This document shows, one piece after another, positions 16,196-25,546 of a stretch of DNA of 37,389 bases. Positions within the stretch are counted from its first letter, which is position 1; every line of letters begins with the position of its first letter. The DNA is from Blastopirellula marina (GTDB taxonomy: Bacteria > Planctomycetota > Planctomycetia > Pirellulales > Thermoguttaceae): assembly GCA_020721965.1 (NCBI GenBank), contig DYLS01000007.1, forward strand, positions 33,101-70,489, read 5' to 3'. The notes under the pieces were generated by a model that saw only the letters and a list, made by a program, of their open reading frames with translations, was not told the DNA's origin and ran no database searches. The translations under genes and the position numbers were made by a program.

Positions 16196-17968
16196 ATGCC
16201 GCTCGATCCCACGAAACACGCCGACTGGGAGATTGCCCTGGATGCCGAATCCCGCATGAAAACCTGCCAACAGTTGGGCGAGGAGCTGGGATTGCTGCGA
16301 GAGGAGGTGTTGCCGCACGGGCACTACGTGGCGAAGGTGGATTACCTGGCGGTGATGGACCGCCTGCGGAACGCCCCCGACGGCAAGATGATCGAGGTCA
16401 CAGGGATCACGCCGACTCCATTGGGCGAGGGAAAATCGACCACCACGATTGGCCTGTTGCAGGGGATCGGGAAGCGCAAGCGGCGGGTCACGGCCTGCAT
16501 CCGGCAGCCGTCCGGCGGTCCCACCATGAATATCAAGGGTTCCGCGGCGGGAGGCGGATTGTCTCAGGTCATCCCCCTGGCCGAGTTTTCGCTGGGGCTG
16601 ACCGGAGACGTCAACGCCGTGATGAACGCTCACAATCTGGCCATGACCGCCTTGACCGCTCGTCTGCAACATGAGCGGAACTACGATGACGCCCGGCTGG
16701 CGAAAAGCAATTTGCGACGCCTAGATATCGATCCCACCCGCGTGGAATTGGGCTGGGTCATCGACTTCTGTGTCCAAGCTTTGCGGAACATCATCATCGG
16801 GATTGGCGGCCGCATGGACGGCTACATGATGCAGAGCCGCTTCCAGATCGCCAGTTCCTCGGAGGTCATGGCCATCCTCGCTATTTCGCAGAGCCTGGAG
16901 GACCTTCGCCGCCGGGTCGGTGACATCATTGTGGCATACGACAAGAAAGACCGGCCGATCACCTGCGAGGATTTGGAGGTGGGGGGCGCCATGGCGGCCT
17001 GGCTGCGGTCGGCCATCAATCCCAACCTGATTCAATCCATCGAGGGGCAGCCCTGTTTCGTGCATGCCGGTCCGTTCGCCAATATCGCGATCGGCCAATC
17101 TTCCGTGATCGGCGATCAGGTCTCTTTGAAGCTGGCCGACTACCACATCACGGAGAGCGGTTTCGGGGCGGATATCGGCTTCGAGAAGTTTTGGAACGTC
17201 AAGTGCCGTTACCTGGGCAAAACGCCGCACGTCTCGGTCATCACCACCACGATCCGCGGTTTGAAGCATCACGGAGTCGCGGCTGGGGCGCCGCCTTGCC
17301 CGCCGGGCCGACCCATCCCCAGGGCCTATTTCGAAGAGAATCTGTCCTGGCTCGAGGCCGGGGCCGCCAATCTGCTGCACCATATTCGGACGGTAAAAAA
17401 GTCGGGCATCCACCCCGTGGTGGCCATCAACGTCTTCCCCACCGATACCCAGGCCGAAATCCGACTCCTGAAGCGGATCGCGGAGGTGGCCGGGGCCCGC
17501 GTCGCCGTCTCCAATCACTGGCGCTACGGCGGTGACGGGGCCTTGGAACTCGCCGACGCCGTGCTCGATGCCTGCGCGGAGCCGGTCCGCTTCCAATACC
17601 TCTACGAATTGGATACGCCCCTCAGCGAACGGATCGAACGGATCGCCCGGGAAGTCTACGGCGCCGATGGCGTGGAGTACACTCGCGAGGCCGAGGCCAA
17701 GCTCCGCCTCTTCGAGGACAACGAAAAATACCGCGACTTCGCCACGATGATGGTGAAGACGCACCTCAGCCTGACGCACGACCCCACCGTCAAGGGCGCA
17801 CCCAAGGGCTGGACGCTCCCTATCCGCGACATCCTGGTCTATAACGGGGCCAGATTCCTCTGCCCCATGGCGGGCGAAATTTCCTTGATGCCTGGAACCG
17901 GCTCAGACCCCGCCTTCCGCAGGATCGACGTGGACGTAAACACCGGCCGCGTCAAAGGTCTGTTCTAA
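16196..17968 (+). CDS. fhs: Formate--tetrahydrofolate ligase (10-formyl-THF synthetase)
   Basis: ATP-dependent ligation of formate to THF, giving 10-formyl-THF for purines and initiator tRNA, or for C1 assimilation in acetogenic-type metabolism. 590 residues against about 560 usual. The P-loop [14 protein letters not shown] is at 71-84; other family signatures are [52 protein letters not shown] and the C-terminal [16 protein letters not shown]. The start [14 protein letters not shown] matches known N-termini. There are no obvious defects. Together with purN, gcvT and SHMT it gives this window an unusual share of folate C1 genes, although they are not one operon. Confidence 0.95.
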   Translation: MPLDPTKHADWEIALDAESRMKTCQQLGEELGLLREEVLPHGHYVAKVDYLAVMDRLRNAPDGKMIEVTGITPTPLGEGKSTTTIGLLQGIGKRKRRVTACIRQPSGGPTMNIKGSAAGGGLSQVIPLAEFSLGLTGDVNAVMNAHNLAMTALTARLQHERNYDDARLAKSNLRRLDIDPTRVELGWVIDFCVQALRNIIIGIGGRMDGYMMQSRFQIASSSEVMAILAISQSLEDLRRRVGDIIVAYDKKDRPITCEDLEVGGAMAAWLRSAINPNLIQSIEGQPCFVHAGPFANIAIGQSSVIGDQVSLKLADYHITESGFGADIGFEKFWNVKCRYLGKTPHVSVITTTIRGLKHHGVAAGAPPCPPGRPIPRAYFEENLSWLEAGAANLLHHIRTVKKSGIHPVVAINVFPTDTQAEIRLLKRIAEVAGARVAVSNHWRYGGDGALELADAVLDACAEPVRFQYLYELDTPLSERIERIAREVYGADGVEYTREAEAKLRLFEDNEKYRDFATMMVKTHLSLTHDPTVKGAPKGWTLPIRDILVYNGARFLCPMAGEISLMPGTGSDPAFRRIDVDVNTGRVKGLF

Positions 17969-18028
17969 TGCCACATCGGGCAATTGTTTGCTTGGCTCAG
18001 CATCTTGCGAGGATGGGACGTAACGCCT

Positions 18029-18090
18029 GGCGATCCGTGCGGCCAATCTGTGCTGCCAACCCGTGCTGTTAATCTGGGCTGTTAATCCTA
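18029..18090. repeat. 13-bp tandem repeat downstream of fhs
   Basis: Units at 18029-18041, 18042-18054, 18055-18067 and 18068-18080 follow the pattern GCCAATCTGTGCT, with a partial fifth (GTTAATCC). A similar ATTAATCTGTGTT lies at about 18190, next to copy B. Confidence 0.7.
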
Positions 18091-18204
18091 CAACGCCAAG
18101 TCCGTGTGCCTGCATGATGCGCCCACCATACCTCGCAATGCGTTGTTCCCTATCACGACAAAATGTTGAGAGCAACCCAGCGCTGTAGCATTAATCTGTG
18201 TTGT

Positions 18205-18454
18205 GTAACCGTTCACGGCTGAGCTGTAACGGCAAAGATTTGTGAAACAACGCGGGTTGTTGAGGGGTTCCAGAGCTTCCTTGAGTGTCGAACGGAATGT
18301 CATTTTGGACGAGCGCCAGCGATGAGAAATCTTCACCCCTGGCGAGAAGATTCCTCGTTTCGCAAGATTTCTCGCTTTGCTCGAAATGACAGGAGGACAA
18401 GCCGCTTTGCAGTGAGGAGAATCCTTGGGAACGACTACTTCCGTGAACGGTTAT
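18205..18454 (-). mobile_element. MITE family 1, copy B (250 bp)
   Basis: Starts GTAACCGTTCACGGCTGAGC and ends CCGTGAACGGTTAT; only the last base breaks the inverted repeat. It is in opposite orientation to copy A and has one 24-bp internal unit. No target duplication is recognisable, so it is probably an older insertion or its flanks have been rearranged. Confidence 0.85.
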
Positions 18455-18515
18455 TATCTTACGCAGTTTTCCCCGCTAGCCTACGCAGCGGGTTATCCGT
18501 TGTGCGACCCATCCA

Positions 18516-18723
18516 CCACCAGCTTACGCTGGTGGCTCGAAAGTGCGTGCTGTTTGTATTACCAGCTTACGCTGGTGGCACGTCGGTTTACGCTTTTTGC
18601 GTACCAGCTCACGCAAGTGGGTCGGGCTAATGCGAATCAGCTTCTCGCGGGGATTGCTTGACGCAGGCGAAACGATTCGGGAAAGCGAGTGGGTGCGGAT
18701 GAGCCTCGGGCGTCAGCCCGAGG
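18516..18723. repeat. Cluster of REP-like palindromes
   Basis: CCACCAGC-TTAC-GCTGGTGG at 18516-18535, ACCAGC-TTAC-GCTGGT at 18561-18576, a decayed copy near 18603, and CCTCGGGC-GTCA-GCCCGAGG at 18704-18723. The first palindrome plus the next four bases (CTCG) recurs identically at 33418-33441, and a variant of the last occurs at 33335-33354. Confidence 0.75.
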
Positions 18724-18823
18724 TGGATCAGGGCGGGAACAAGAAGCGTCCAACGCCTACGAATCACCTCCACCACCGGATCGAGGCGTTACTAGCGAGA
18801 CGAGCGACCGCACGCAATCGGCG

Positions 18824-19240
18824 TCAAAAGACCAGGTTGGCCAGCTCGGGGAAATCGCCGGGATGGAGCTTCTCGCAGAATCGAAGGCCAAGGTGATAGA
18901 ATCCCGGGCCGATCGGACTGAGGTGCACAGCCCGCGACAAAATGTAGTGAATCTCCCCCTCGAAGCGGACCCCCACGATCACGTCATCCACGCCGCGTGG
19001 CTCGGACAGGACGACGGATAAACCGGTCGTGCTCCAATCCTTGGTCAAGCCCGGGAACATCTTCGCGATCTGGGGACGATGATCCTGATACGGGATCAAG
19101 AGCACCACCGTATTGATCCGCACTCGGGATTCGCTTCTTCTTTGCAGATCGAGGTCCGCGAGCGGCTCGGTCTGATTATTGACGAACTTGAGCACAAAGC
19201 TTTGGACTTGATTGAGACGTTTACGAGTGGAAAAAACCAC
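18824..19240 (-). CDS. PilZ domain protein
   Basis: A 138-residue single-domain protein that probably binds cyclic di-GMP. The PilZ signature is present: RRSESR (RxxxR) at 34-39 and DWSTTG (DxSxxG) at 68-73, followed by the expected beta-barrel strands (LSVVLSEP, VIVGVRFEG, IHYILSRAVHLS, FYHLGLRF). The GTG at 19240 is chosen because AAGGAG lies eight bases upstream. It has no operon partners; repeats lie on both sides. The target process (motility, polysaccharide or holdfast) cannot be read from the context. Confidence 0.8.
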   Translation of the reverse strand: MVFSTRKRLNQVQSFVLKFVNNQTEPLADLDLQRRSESRVRINTVVLLIPYQDHRPQIAKMFPGLTKDWSTTGLSVVLSEPRGVDDVIVGVRFEGEIHYILSRAVHLSPIGPGFYHLGLRFCEKLHPGDFPELANLVF

Positions 19241-19850
19241 GGCCAGGACTCCTTACGTGACTCACCGACAGGCTGCGAGAGCAAGCGTTAGGAGTGAGAG
19301 GAGGCCGTGCTCCACGCATTCTCCAAACGTGCTGCCATTCGGGGCCGATCGGCGGGGATGCGAAACCGCGACCCGCTTTGCCCAAACCTCGTCACACAAA
19401 TCTAGGTCGCAACGGCGCCCCGTCAAATTTAGGTTGCGACGGCGCCCGGTGCGGCGAGATTCCACCCTGGGACGCTTTCGCGTGTTTGCTGTTATGGCGA
19501 GATTATCGAATTTTCGGGCAAGCCGACGCCCGCCGGCGCTACCCGCACACTCGCGGCCTTTGCCGCGGACTCAACGCTGCCTTTGCCGCGGATGCAGCGG
19601 TACCCGGGTCGCGGATGGAGCGGCACTTGGGTCGCCTGACCCCGATGTACGTCCGCATGGCCCCATCCGTAGAATGTATTGGAGTCCCCACATTGGACGG
19701 GTTTTTCGCCGAAACGGGCCGGTCAAGCCTGCAACGTAGTTGCAAGATTCCTCGCTAGAGACTAGCTTCAAAGGTTTGATGATGTTGGAGAAGCTCCAGC
19801 TCGATCGAGAAGAGCTGGGGTTGCCCACGCCTCGGAATGAGGGCGGAAGG
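19241..19850. other. Intergenic region with a 27-bp tandem duplication
   Basis: Two adjacent 27-base copies lie at 19398-19424 and 19425-19451 (core TAGGTCGCAACGGCGCCC). GCCTTTGCCGCGGA is also doubled near 19555-19590, and CCAGCTC/GAGCTGG arms (19796-19802, 19812-19818) could form a hairpin. The open frames here are long but low-complexity and unconvincing. Confidence 0.45.
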
Positions 19851-20004
19851 GTAACCGTTGACGGGTCAAACAATGCGGAAGACGCGGTGGTTTCACGAGT
19901 AGCGCGGCAGAAACGCACGGATCGGAGCCGCCGATTGCGGAAGCGAACCACAAGATGTCGGGGTCGCTCCGGCGTGACGCCCCCAATGCCTCGTGAACGG
20001 TTAC
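19851..20004 (-). mobile_element. MITE family 2, copy E (154 bp) with 8-bp target duplication
   Basis: Starts GTAACCGTTGACGGG and ends CTCGTGAACGGTTAC. It is flanked by GCGGAAGG at 19843-19850 and 20005-20012, a perfect 8-bp duplication. The inside is unrelated to family 1 but clearly homologous, in reverse orientation, to 33479-33632, which has exactly the same length. A decayed duplicate of the right end (GTGAATATTTACGCGGAA) follows at about 20019. Confidence 0.9.
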
Positions 20005-20111
20005 GCGGAAGGTAATCCGTGAATATTTACGCGGAAAGTGAGTCGTTAAGCGAATTGAGGCGACGTTCGTCGGTCGCCATCCGAATCGGGAGTTTGGGAC
20101 GAGTTGTCCGC

Positions 20112-20696
20112 ATGAACCAATCGTTTGTTGATGAAACGGGCCGAACGGTCTCGCTGAAAGACCCCTGGACGGCGGCGTTTTTGGCTTGGCTTTTACCTGG
20201 GTTAGGCCATTGGTACCAGGGGCGGCGCGAAAAGGCCGTCTTGTTCTTTGCTTGCATCCTGGGCACGTTTTTGTATGGGTGCTACCTGGGGGGAAATTCG
20301 CAACTCGGCTATGCCCGGGTGGTGTACTATTCGTTTCGTCCCGGCGATACGCGACTTTATTACCTGTGCCAGGTAGGGGTGGGGGTTCCGTCGCTGCCAG
20401 CCATCGTGCAGGCCATCCGCGTGAAGCAAGGAAAGCCCGCCTTGTGGAACAATTTCATGGCCCCGCCGCGGTTAGGGAACGATGAGGGCGACCCACCCAC
20501 ACTGGACCGTCTGAATTACGAACTGCACAATTACTTCGATTTGGGGAGCCTCTTTACCGCAGTGGCTGGATTGTTGAACATCCTCGTGATATTCGATGCC
20601 TGGGGAGGACCGGTCTTCCCAGAGCCTAAACGGCGACCCGATCACGATCCGGCAACGGCGCCTCCCGCCAAGCCGGAGGAGGCCGGGGCGGCATAG
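20112..20696 (+). CDS. DUF6677-like integral membrane protein
   Basis: 194 residues from the ATG at 20112. The in-frame GTG at 20019 lies in element-derived sequence and is rejected as a start. The core KDPWTAAFLAWLLPGLGHWYQGRREKA followed by a hydrophobic helix (VLFFACILGTFLYGCYLGG) is the TM2-like pattern of a planctomycete-restricted family that I believe is DUF6677. A second pair of hydrophobic stretches lies near 95-115 and 150-170, and the tail is Pro/Ala-rich. The function is unknown. The small membrane protein at 21017 and trkA follow on the same strand. Confidence 0.75.
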   Translation: MNQSFVDETGRTVSLKDPWTAAFLAWLLPGLGHWYQGRREKAVLFFACILGTFLYGCYLGGNSQLGYARVVYYSFRPGDTRLYYLCQVGVGVPSLPAIVQAIRVKQGKPALWNNFMAPPRLGNDEGDPPTLDRLNYELHNYFDLGSLFTAVAGLLNILVIFDAWGGPVFPEPKRRPDHDPATAPPAKPEEAGAA

Positions 20697-20801
20697 GTCG
20701 GTCGGCCGCGACCCACCGCGTTGGCGACCGTTCCGCCGTGGCACAACGGCGACGAATCCGCCGGATGACGCCATCCATCACCGCGGATCCCAAACTTATG
20801 A

Positions 20802-20967
20802 CTGGACCTTTGCAACTTGGGTTCACAAGCTTCCCCCCTTCCCTTGGGAGATGCTAGGGCGAAGGCGGTTTCCCATGAAAACGATTTTCCTAGTTTTCCT
20901 GAATCGCTCAGCAATCCCGTTTGTCGCCCTCTCTCAGAGGGGGATTGAGCAGTTTGCAAAAGTCCAG
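20802..20967 (+). mobile_element. MITE family 3, copy G (about 166 bp)
   Basis: Ends CTGGACCTTTGCAA and TTTGCAAAAGTCCAG, a near-perfect inverted repeat. The flanks are TTATGA and TTATCA, a possible 6-bp target duplication with one mismatch. The inside shares with 33656-33826 the segment CTTGGG...AAGCTTCCCC and a CTCTCTCAGAGGG-type hairpin. It separates the DUF6677-like gene from the small membrane gene. Confidence 0.75.
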
Positions 20968-21016
20968 TTATCACAAAAACGCCTCAAATAACCACAACAA
21001 AGCTTCGTCATTCGTC

Positions 21017-21199
21017 ATGAAAATCAACTTCTTGTGGTATTTCCTGCCGCTGTTGGCATCTGTGAGTCTGGTTTATGCCGGGACTCGGCAAGAGCGGATG
21101 CGAGCCATCTTGGTGCAGGCTGTTCACACGGCCGTCTGGATCGTGGGCTTCATGGCTGCTATCGCGATTATCCTTCAGATCTTGGATGCTTTTTCGTGA
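21017..21199 (+). CDS. Small two-helix membrane protein
   Basis: 60 residues, ATG at 21017 (MKINFLWYFLPLLASVSLVY). Two hydrophobic helices, about 5-20 and 35-56 (AVWIVGFMAAIAIILQIL), are joined by a basic loop (GTRQERMRAI). An upstream frame opening at 20921 lies within the family 3 element and is not credible. I do not recognise it by name; its place between the DUF6677-like gene and trkA suggests a conserved membrane neighbour. It may be co-transcribed with trkA, whose start is 148 bases on. Confidence 0.65.
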   Translation: MKINFLWYFLPLLASVSLVYAGTRQERMRAILVQAVHTAVWIVGFMAAIAIILQILDAFS

Positions 21200-21347
21200 G
21201 CGGCTTTGGGGTTCCTTTGGTTGCGCAAACAGGGCAGCCGATGCCTTGGCGATCAAACTCCGATGCGCGGTCTGAGTGGCGGTTCACTGCCGACCCAGCG
21301 TGCGATCGGCCGGGGATGCGTGTCGTGATGCCGTCAGGAGGGAGGTG

Positions 21348-22697
21348 ATGCGAATTCTGGTTTTGGGCGGTGGTGCCATTGGTGCCTCCGTAGCGGAGGT
21401 CTTGTGCTCCGAACACCGTGTTACCATCGTGGAGCGCGACCCGGCCGTGGCACGCCTGATCGACGAAAATCCGGCCATCGACTCGCGGGTGATCCAGGGA
21501 TCGGCCTCGCAGTCGTCGGCACTCTTCCAGGCGGGGGCCTTGGATGCCGACTTGTGCTTGGCCGTCACCAACGACGACGAAGTCAATTTGGTGGCGGCCT
21601 CCGTCGCCAAGGCCATGGGATCCCGTCGCTCCATTGCCCGGGTCTATCATCCCATCTTTCTGGATACCAGCACGTTCGATTATCGGCGGCACTTCCATAT
21701 CGACCGGCTGGTCAACCTGGAGTTTCTGGCCGCCCTGGATCTGGCTCGCGTGGTACGCTTGCCTGGTGCTTTGGGGGTCGAAAACTTTGCCGTGCGAGAC
21801 CTGGAGCTGCAAGAGATCGAGGTGAAAAATGCCACGGACGCCGTGCATGTGCCCCTCCGCGAAGTGAAATTGGGAAAGGGTGTGCGGGTGGCAGCCATCG
21901 TTCGCGGCGAGGAGGTCTTTATCGCTGGGGCCGAGGACACCATCGAGGTCGGCGACCGCGTGACGCTGCTTGGCAGGCGGGAGGACATCGACGCAGCCAA
22001 GAATCAGTTCGCAATCGAACCGCCCCAGCGGTTGGGGGTCGTAATCGCGGGCGGGGGCGAGACGGGCTATCATCTGGCCCGACTCCTGGAAGGGCAGCGA
22101 TTCGCCGTCCTCCTGATGGAGTCCAACCGGGAACGCGCTGAGTTTCTCGCCGCCCACCTCGATCGCACCATCGTCGTCTGCCGCGACATCCGCAATCGCG
22201 CGGACCTGGAAGAGGAGGGCGTGCCCAGCGCCGATTTTTTCATAGCCTGCACGGGTGACGATGAGAATAATATTATTGCCTGCGTCGAGGCCAAGGAGCT
22301 GGGCGTCAAACAGGTTGCTGCTGTCGTTGGCCGGACCGACTATCTGCACATCCTCTCCAAACTAGGAATCGATTACGTCACGACACCCCGAGAAGTGGTG
22401 ATTCGGGAGGTCAAGGCACACCTTAACACCGGCGTCGTCATTTCGCGGAGGCCATTGATCCCCGATTCCCGGCTGCTGGTGGTGGAGTTGGACGTGCTGG
22501 AGGGCGCCCCGGTGACGCAACACGTCTTGGCCACGGTGGGGCTGCCCCGCCACTGCCTCATTGCCGCCCGCATCCGCGGCGAAACCGCTGCTCTGCCGGG
22601 TGCCGATGATCGCATCAAGCCGGGCGACACCGTGATCGCCCTGGTCCACTCCGACGTGCTCGACGAACTGGTGGAACTGTTCTCGCCCGGCACGTGA
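21348..22697 (+). CDS. trkA: Trk potassium uptake regulatory protein TrkA
   Basis: Peripheral NAD-binding subunit that gates the TrkH/TrkG potassium channel at the inner membrane. 449 residues; the ATG at 21348 has an excellent ribosome-binding site (AGGAGGGAGGTG directly upstream). Two tandem RCK units: the first Rossmann motif GGGAIG at 7-12 with VERD at 28-31 and a TrkA-C half ending near 210, the second with GGGETG at 235-240 and LLMESNRERAE, ending with a TrkA-C domain (GADDRIKPGDTVIALV). This is the full-length double form. No trkH lies nearby in the window. Confidence 0.94.
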   Translation: MRILVLGGGAIGASVAEVLCSEHRVTIVERDPAVARLIDENPAIDSRVIQGSASQSSALFQAGALDADLCLAVTNDDEVNLVAASVAKAMGSRRSIARVYHPIFLDTSTFDYRRHFHIDRLVNLEFLAALDLARVVRLPGALGVENFAVRDLELQEIEVKNATDAVHVPLREVKLGKGVRVAAIVRGEEVFIAGAEDTIEVGDRVTLLGRREDIDAAKNQFAIEPPQRLGVVIAGGGETGYHLARLLEGQRFAVLLMESNRERAEFLAAHLDRTIVVCRDIRNRADLEEEGVPSADFFIACTGDDENNIIACVEAKELGVKQVAAVVGRTDYLHILSKLGIDYVTTPREVVIREVKAHLNTGVVISRRPLIPDSRLLVVELDVLEGAPVTQHVLATVGLPRHCLIAARIRGETAALPGADDRIKPGDTVIALVHSDVLDELVELFSPGT

Positions 22698-22845
22698 GCG
22701 GGGCCAGCGGCCGACAAGGCGGGCCGGCTCCCCTCCACGTTCACCTGACGCCCAGGCGGGGGGAAGCCTGCAACCGCGGATCGCCGCGAGGCAAAACCGT
22801 ACGCACTAAAACGTCTCGCCGGTATTAAGCCGGGGGAATGGCCCT

Positions 22846-24042
22846 ATGATGGAGTCGAATCGGGTTTATTTGGACAATGCAGCCACGACCTGGCCCAAGC
22901 CGGAGTCCGTCTATCGCGCCGTCGATCAGTATCAGCGGGAATTGGGGTGTTCGCCGGGCCGCGGCGTATACCGCCATGCCACCCGGGCCGATCAAGTCGT
23001 GGCCCAGGCTCGGGATCGTGTCGCGCAGCTCTTGGAGGCCGAGGACTCCCGCCAATTCATCTTCGCCTTCAATGGCTCGGATGCCCTGAACCTGGCGATT
23101 CGCGGTTCGCTTCGGCCGGGTGATCACGCCGTAACCACCGCCGCCGACCACAACTCCGTGCTGCGTCCGCTGCGCTTTCTGGAAGAGACACAGGGCGTTG
23201 CCGTGGACCGGGTCCCGTGCGATGCGGCCGGCCGCGTGGATGCCGCCGCCTTTGCCCAGGCCGTCCAAGCGAAGACCCGCCTGGTGGCCATCAATCACGC
23301 CTCCAACGTGACCGGCACCTTGCAAGATGTGCCGCGGTTGATCGAGATCGTGCGGCGCCAGGCCCCCGACGCCCTCGTCCTGGTGGATGCCGCACAATCG
23401 CTCGGGCACCTACCCCTGTCCGTGCGCCAGTGGGACGTGGACCTGCTTGCGGCTCCCGGCCACAAGGGCTTGCTCGGTCCGATGGGGACGGGCCTGCTGT
23501 ACATTCGGCCCGGCGTCGAGGATCGGCTGGCCCCCTTGCGTTTGGGAGGCACGGGGTCCCAGAGCAACGAGGACCGCCAGCCTGCCATGCTCCCCGACAA
23601 ATACGAACCCGGCAACCACAACGCCGTTGGCCTGGCGGGTTTGGCCGCCGGCGTCGCCTGGGTGGAAGAGCGAACCCCGGCTGCCTTGCGGCGCCACGAG
23701 CTTGCGCTGCTGACCGCCTTGCTGGAGGGGCTGGGCGGCATCCCCGGTCTGACGTTGTATGGCCCCCACGACCCGGCACAGCGCGTCGGCGTGATCAGTT
23801 TCCGTATGGAGCCGTTCGAGCCGCACGAATTGGCCACGCTCTTGGACCTCCGCTTTGGCATCCAGGTCCGTTCTGGGATTCATTGCGCGCCGCGGATGCA
23901 CGCCGCCATCGGCACCTTGGAAAAGGGCGGAACGGTGAGGATCAGCACAGGCCCTTTCACCACGCCGGCGGAAGTAGAGCACGTGGTGGAGTCGCTACGC
24001 CAATTGAGCCGCGAGCGTGGCGGAATTGCCGTCCCCGTCTGA
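22846..24042 (+). CDS. Cysteine desulfurase-family PLP enzyme (class V aminotransferase)
   Basis: 398 residues, SufS/CsdA-like fold. Visible: VYLDNAATTWPKP at the N-terminus, His102 in the ADHNSV motif, VLVDAAQSLGH with the PLP Asp at 181, PGHKGLLGPMGTG with the Schiff-base Lys at 207, and RSGIHCAPRMHAAIGT with the active-site Cys at 347. All desulfurase residues are in place, so persulfide formation from cysteine is likely. The subfamily of small stand-alone enzymes often called cysteine desulfurase family protein fits better than SufS. GGGGGA lies eight bases upstream of the ATG at 22846. The last 48 bases overlap the 3' end of nikO on the other strand. No suf or isc genes are adjacent. Confidence 0.88.
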   Translation: MMESNRVYLDNAATTWPKPESVYRAVDQYQRELGCSPGRGVYRHATRADQVVAQARDRVAQLLEAEDSRQFIFAFNGSDALNLAIRGSLRPGDHAVTTAADHNSVLRPLRFLEETQGVAVDRVPCDAAGRVDAAAFAQAVQAKTRLVAINHASNVTGTLQDVPRLIEIVRRQAPDALVLVDAAQSLGHLPLSVRQWDVDLLAAPGHKGLLGPMGTGLLYIRPGVEDRLAPLRLGGTGSQSNEDRQPAMLPDKYEPGNHNAVGLAGLAAGVAWVEERTPAALRRHELALLTALLEGLGGIPGLTLYGPHDPAQRVGVISFRMEPFEPHELATLLDLRFGIQVRSGIHCAPRMHAAIGTLEKGGTVRISTGPFTTPAEVEHVVESLRQLSRERGGIAVPV

Positions 24043-24771
24043 AATGTCCGGCAGCTCCCGAAGGCGGCCTCGCTCCAGCACGACCAATCGCCGGCATAGC
24101 CGCCGCAGCAGCGTGCGATCGTGGGCGACGATGAGTTTGGCCTGGGGAAGCCGGGAAAGGACGGCGACCACCCTTTCCGCCGCCGCCTCGTCAAGCCCCG
24201 ATGTCGGTTCGTCCAATAGCAGGATGACCGGCTCCATCGCCAACACGGTGGCCAAGGCGACCAGCCGCTTCTCTCCCCCGGAAAGGCGGTACGTGATCCG
24301 CTGCTCGTAACCCGCCAGCCCAAGCTCTTCCAGCGTGCCACGCACCAGATCCAGAATCTCATCTCGGGGCCGCCCTTGATTGAGCGGCCCGAAGGTCACG
24401 TCCTCGGCCACGGTGGGACAGAAGAGTTGGTCGTCGGAGTCTTGAAAGAGCAGGCCGACGCGGCCCAGAATCTCATCGAAATCGCGGGGGCGCCGCGGTT
24501 TTCCCAGCACCTCGACGCAACCCGATCGCGGGGTCAATAGCCCGCACAAAAGGTGCAGCAACGTCGTCTTGCCACTGCCGTTGGCGCCCATCAGGCCGAT
24601 GGATTCTCCGGCCCTGATCTCCAAGGAGACCCCACGCAGCACGTCGCAGTCGGGAGAGTAGCCGAAGGTCACGTCCCGCAAGCGGAGGATCGGCTCGGCG
24701 CCGCTTTCCGCTTCCACCGTGCGGTCGCAGCGATCTTGGTTCGGCGGCTCTGGGACGGTGCCGGACGGCAT
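23995..24771 (-). CDS. nikO: Nickel/cobalt ECF transporter ATPase (NikO/CbiO type)
   Basis: ABC ATPase energising nickel (or cobalt) uptake with NikQ and NikM. 258 residues from the ATG at 24771, which follows GAGGT; a TTG at 24789 is less likely. All ABC motifs are intact: Walker A GANGSGKTT (62-70), Q-loop LLFQDSDDQLF (Q110, ECF-type), signature LSGGEKR (163-169), Walker B VILLLDEPTSGLD (182-194) and switch His 217 (IVAHD). It is the last gene of the nikK-M-L-Q-O cluster and begins 10 bases after the nikQ stop. Its 3' end overlaps the convergent PLP-enzyme gene. Confidence 0.9.
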   Translation of the reverse strand: MPSGTVPEPPNQDRCDRTVEAESGAEPILRLRDVTFGYSPDCDVLRGVSLEIRAGESIGLMGANGSGKTTLLHLLCGLLTPRSGCVEVLGKPRRPRDFDEILGRVGLLFQDSDDQLFCPTVAEDVTFGPLNQGRPRDEILDLVRGTLEELGLAGYEQRITYRLSGGEKRLVALATVLAMEPVILLLDEPTSGLDEAAAERVVAVLSRLPQAKLIVAHDRTLLRRLCRRLVVLERGRLRELPDISDGDGNSATLAAQLA

Positions 24772-24781
24772 ATACGGGACC

Positions 24782-25546
24782 TCACGCAATCAGTTCCAAG
24801 GCGGCGCACACTGCAACAAGGATCGCCGCTCCCAACAGGAATAGGCCGTCCCAAGCGGAAAAATGAAAGTGGTGCCAAACGTGAAATTGCCCGCGAAAGC
24901 CTCGGCAACGCATTGCCGCCATGATGCGCTCGCATCGCGACAGACTGCGTGCCAGCACCATGCCCACCAGGTGCCCGTAGGCGCGAAAGGTGTGGCCATT
25001 GCAGCGGGGCCGAAAGCCGCGAATCCACATCGCCGTGTGCAGCCTGCGGTATTCGTCGCGCATGACGTGCATGTAACGCACCGTGAACAACAGGAGATGG
25101 ACCAGCTTGCGCGGTACCCGCAGATGCACCAGGGCATGGCCCAAAGTGGGCAGCTCCAACGTCCCTGCCAGCCCCATCATCCACAACATCACGGCATTGG
25201 ACTTGGCGGCGATTTCGACCACCACGTCCAGGACCGAGACGTCGAAGGGCCTGGCCCCCTCTGCACCGGCTCCCAACCAGACGGTCCCCGGGACGAGCAC
25301 CGCAGAGGCCAGCACCACGGCATTCACGGGGAGCAGTCGGGCCAGAATCGCACGCCAGGAGAGGCCGACGGACACGGCGAGCAGCAGCCCCATCGTTAAT
25401 ACTAGCAGCCAGACCACCGGCTTCGTGCTGACGACGATCCCCACCGCCGCCCCCACGACGGCCACGATCCGCAATCGGGGATCGAAGTGGTCGATCCAAC
25501 CCCGCCCGACATGGGGCACGTCGGGTATTCGGGCAACGCGATTCAT
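24782..25546 (-). CDS. nikQ: Energy-coupling factor transmembrane protein (NikQ/CbiQ)
   Basis: Scaffold subunit that couples the ATPase to the substrate-binding membrane subunit. 254 residues with about five hydrophobic helices. The two coupling-helix motifs of EcfT/CbiQ are visible: AMWIRGFRP (near 170) and AMRCRGFRG (near 217), each with the conserved Arg-Gly. The ATG at 25546 overlaps the nikL stop by four bases (ATGA), which indicates translational coupling. Confidence 0.9.
   Translation of the reverse strand: MNRVARIPDVPHVGRGWIDHFDPRLRIVAVVGAAVGIVVSTKPVVWLLVLTMGLLLAVSVGLSWRAILARLLPVNAVVLASAVLVPGTVWLGAGAEGARPFDVSVLDVVVEIAAKSNAVMLWMMGLAGTLELPTLGHALVHLRVPRKLVHLLLFTVRYMHVMRDEYRRLHTAMWIRGFRPRCNGHTFRAYGHLVGMVLARSLSRCERIMAAMRCRGFRGQFHVWHHFHFSAWDGLFLLGAAILVAVCAALELIA

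Noticed and set aside
18550-18620. Sigma-54 promoter at GGTGGCACG and similar TGGCAC sites elsewhere
   Set aside because: None has GC exactly ten bases after GG; the hit lies in a REP-like palindrome.
19212-19758. Long + strand frames downstream of the PilZ gene start
   Set aside because: Low-complexity Arg/Pro/Gly content running across a 27-bp tandem duplication; no start signals.
20019-20111. Upstream GTG start for the DUF6677-like gene
   Set aside because: The added 31 residues are encoded by decayed element terminus sequence; the family-like sequence begins after the ATG at 20112.
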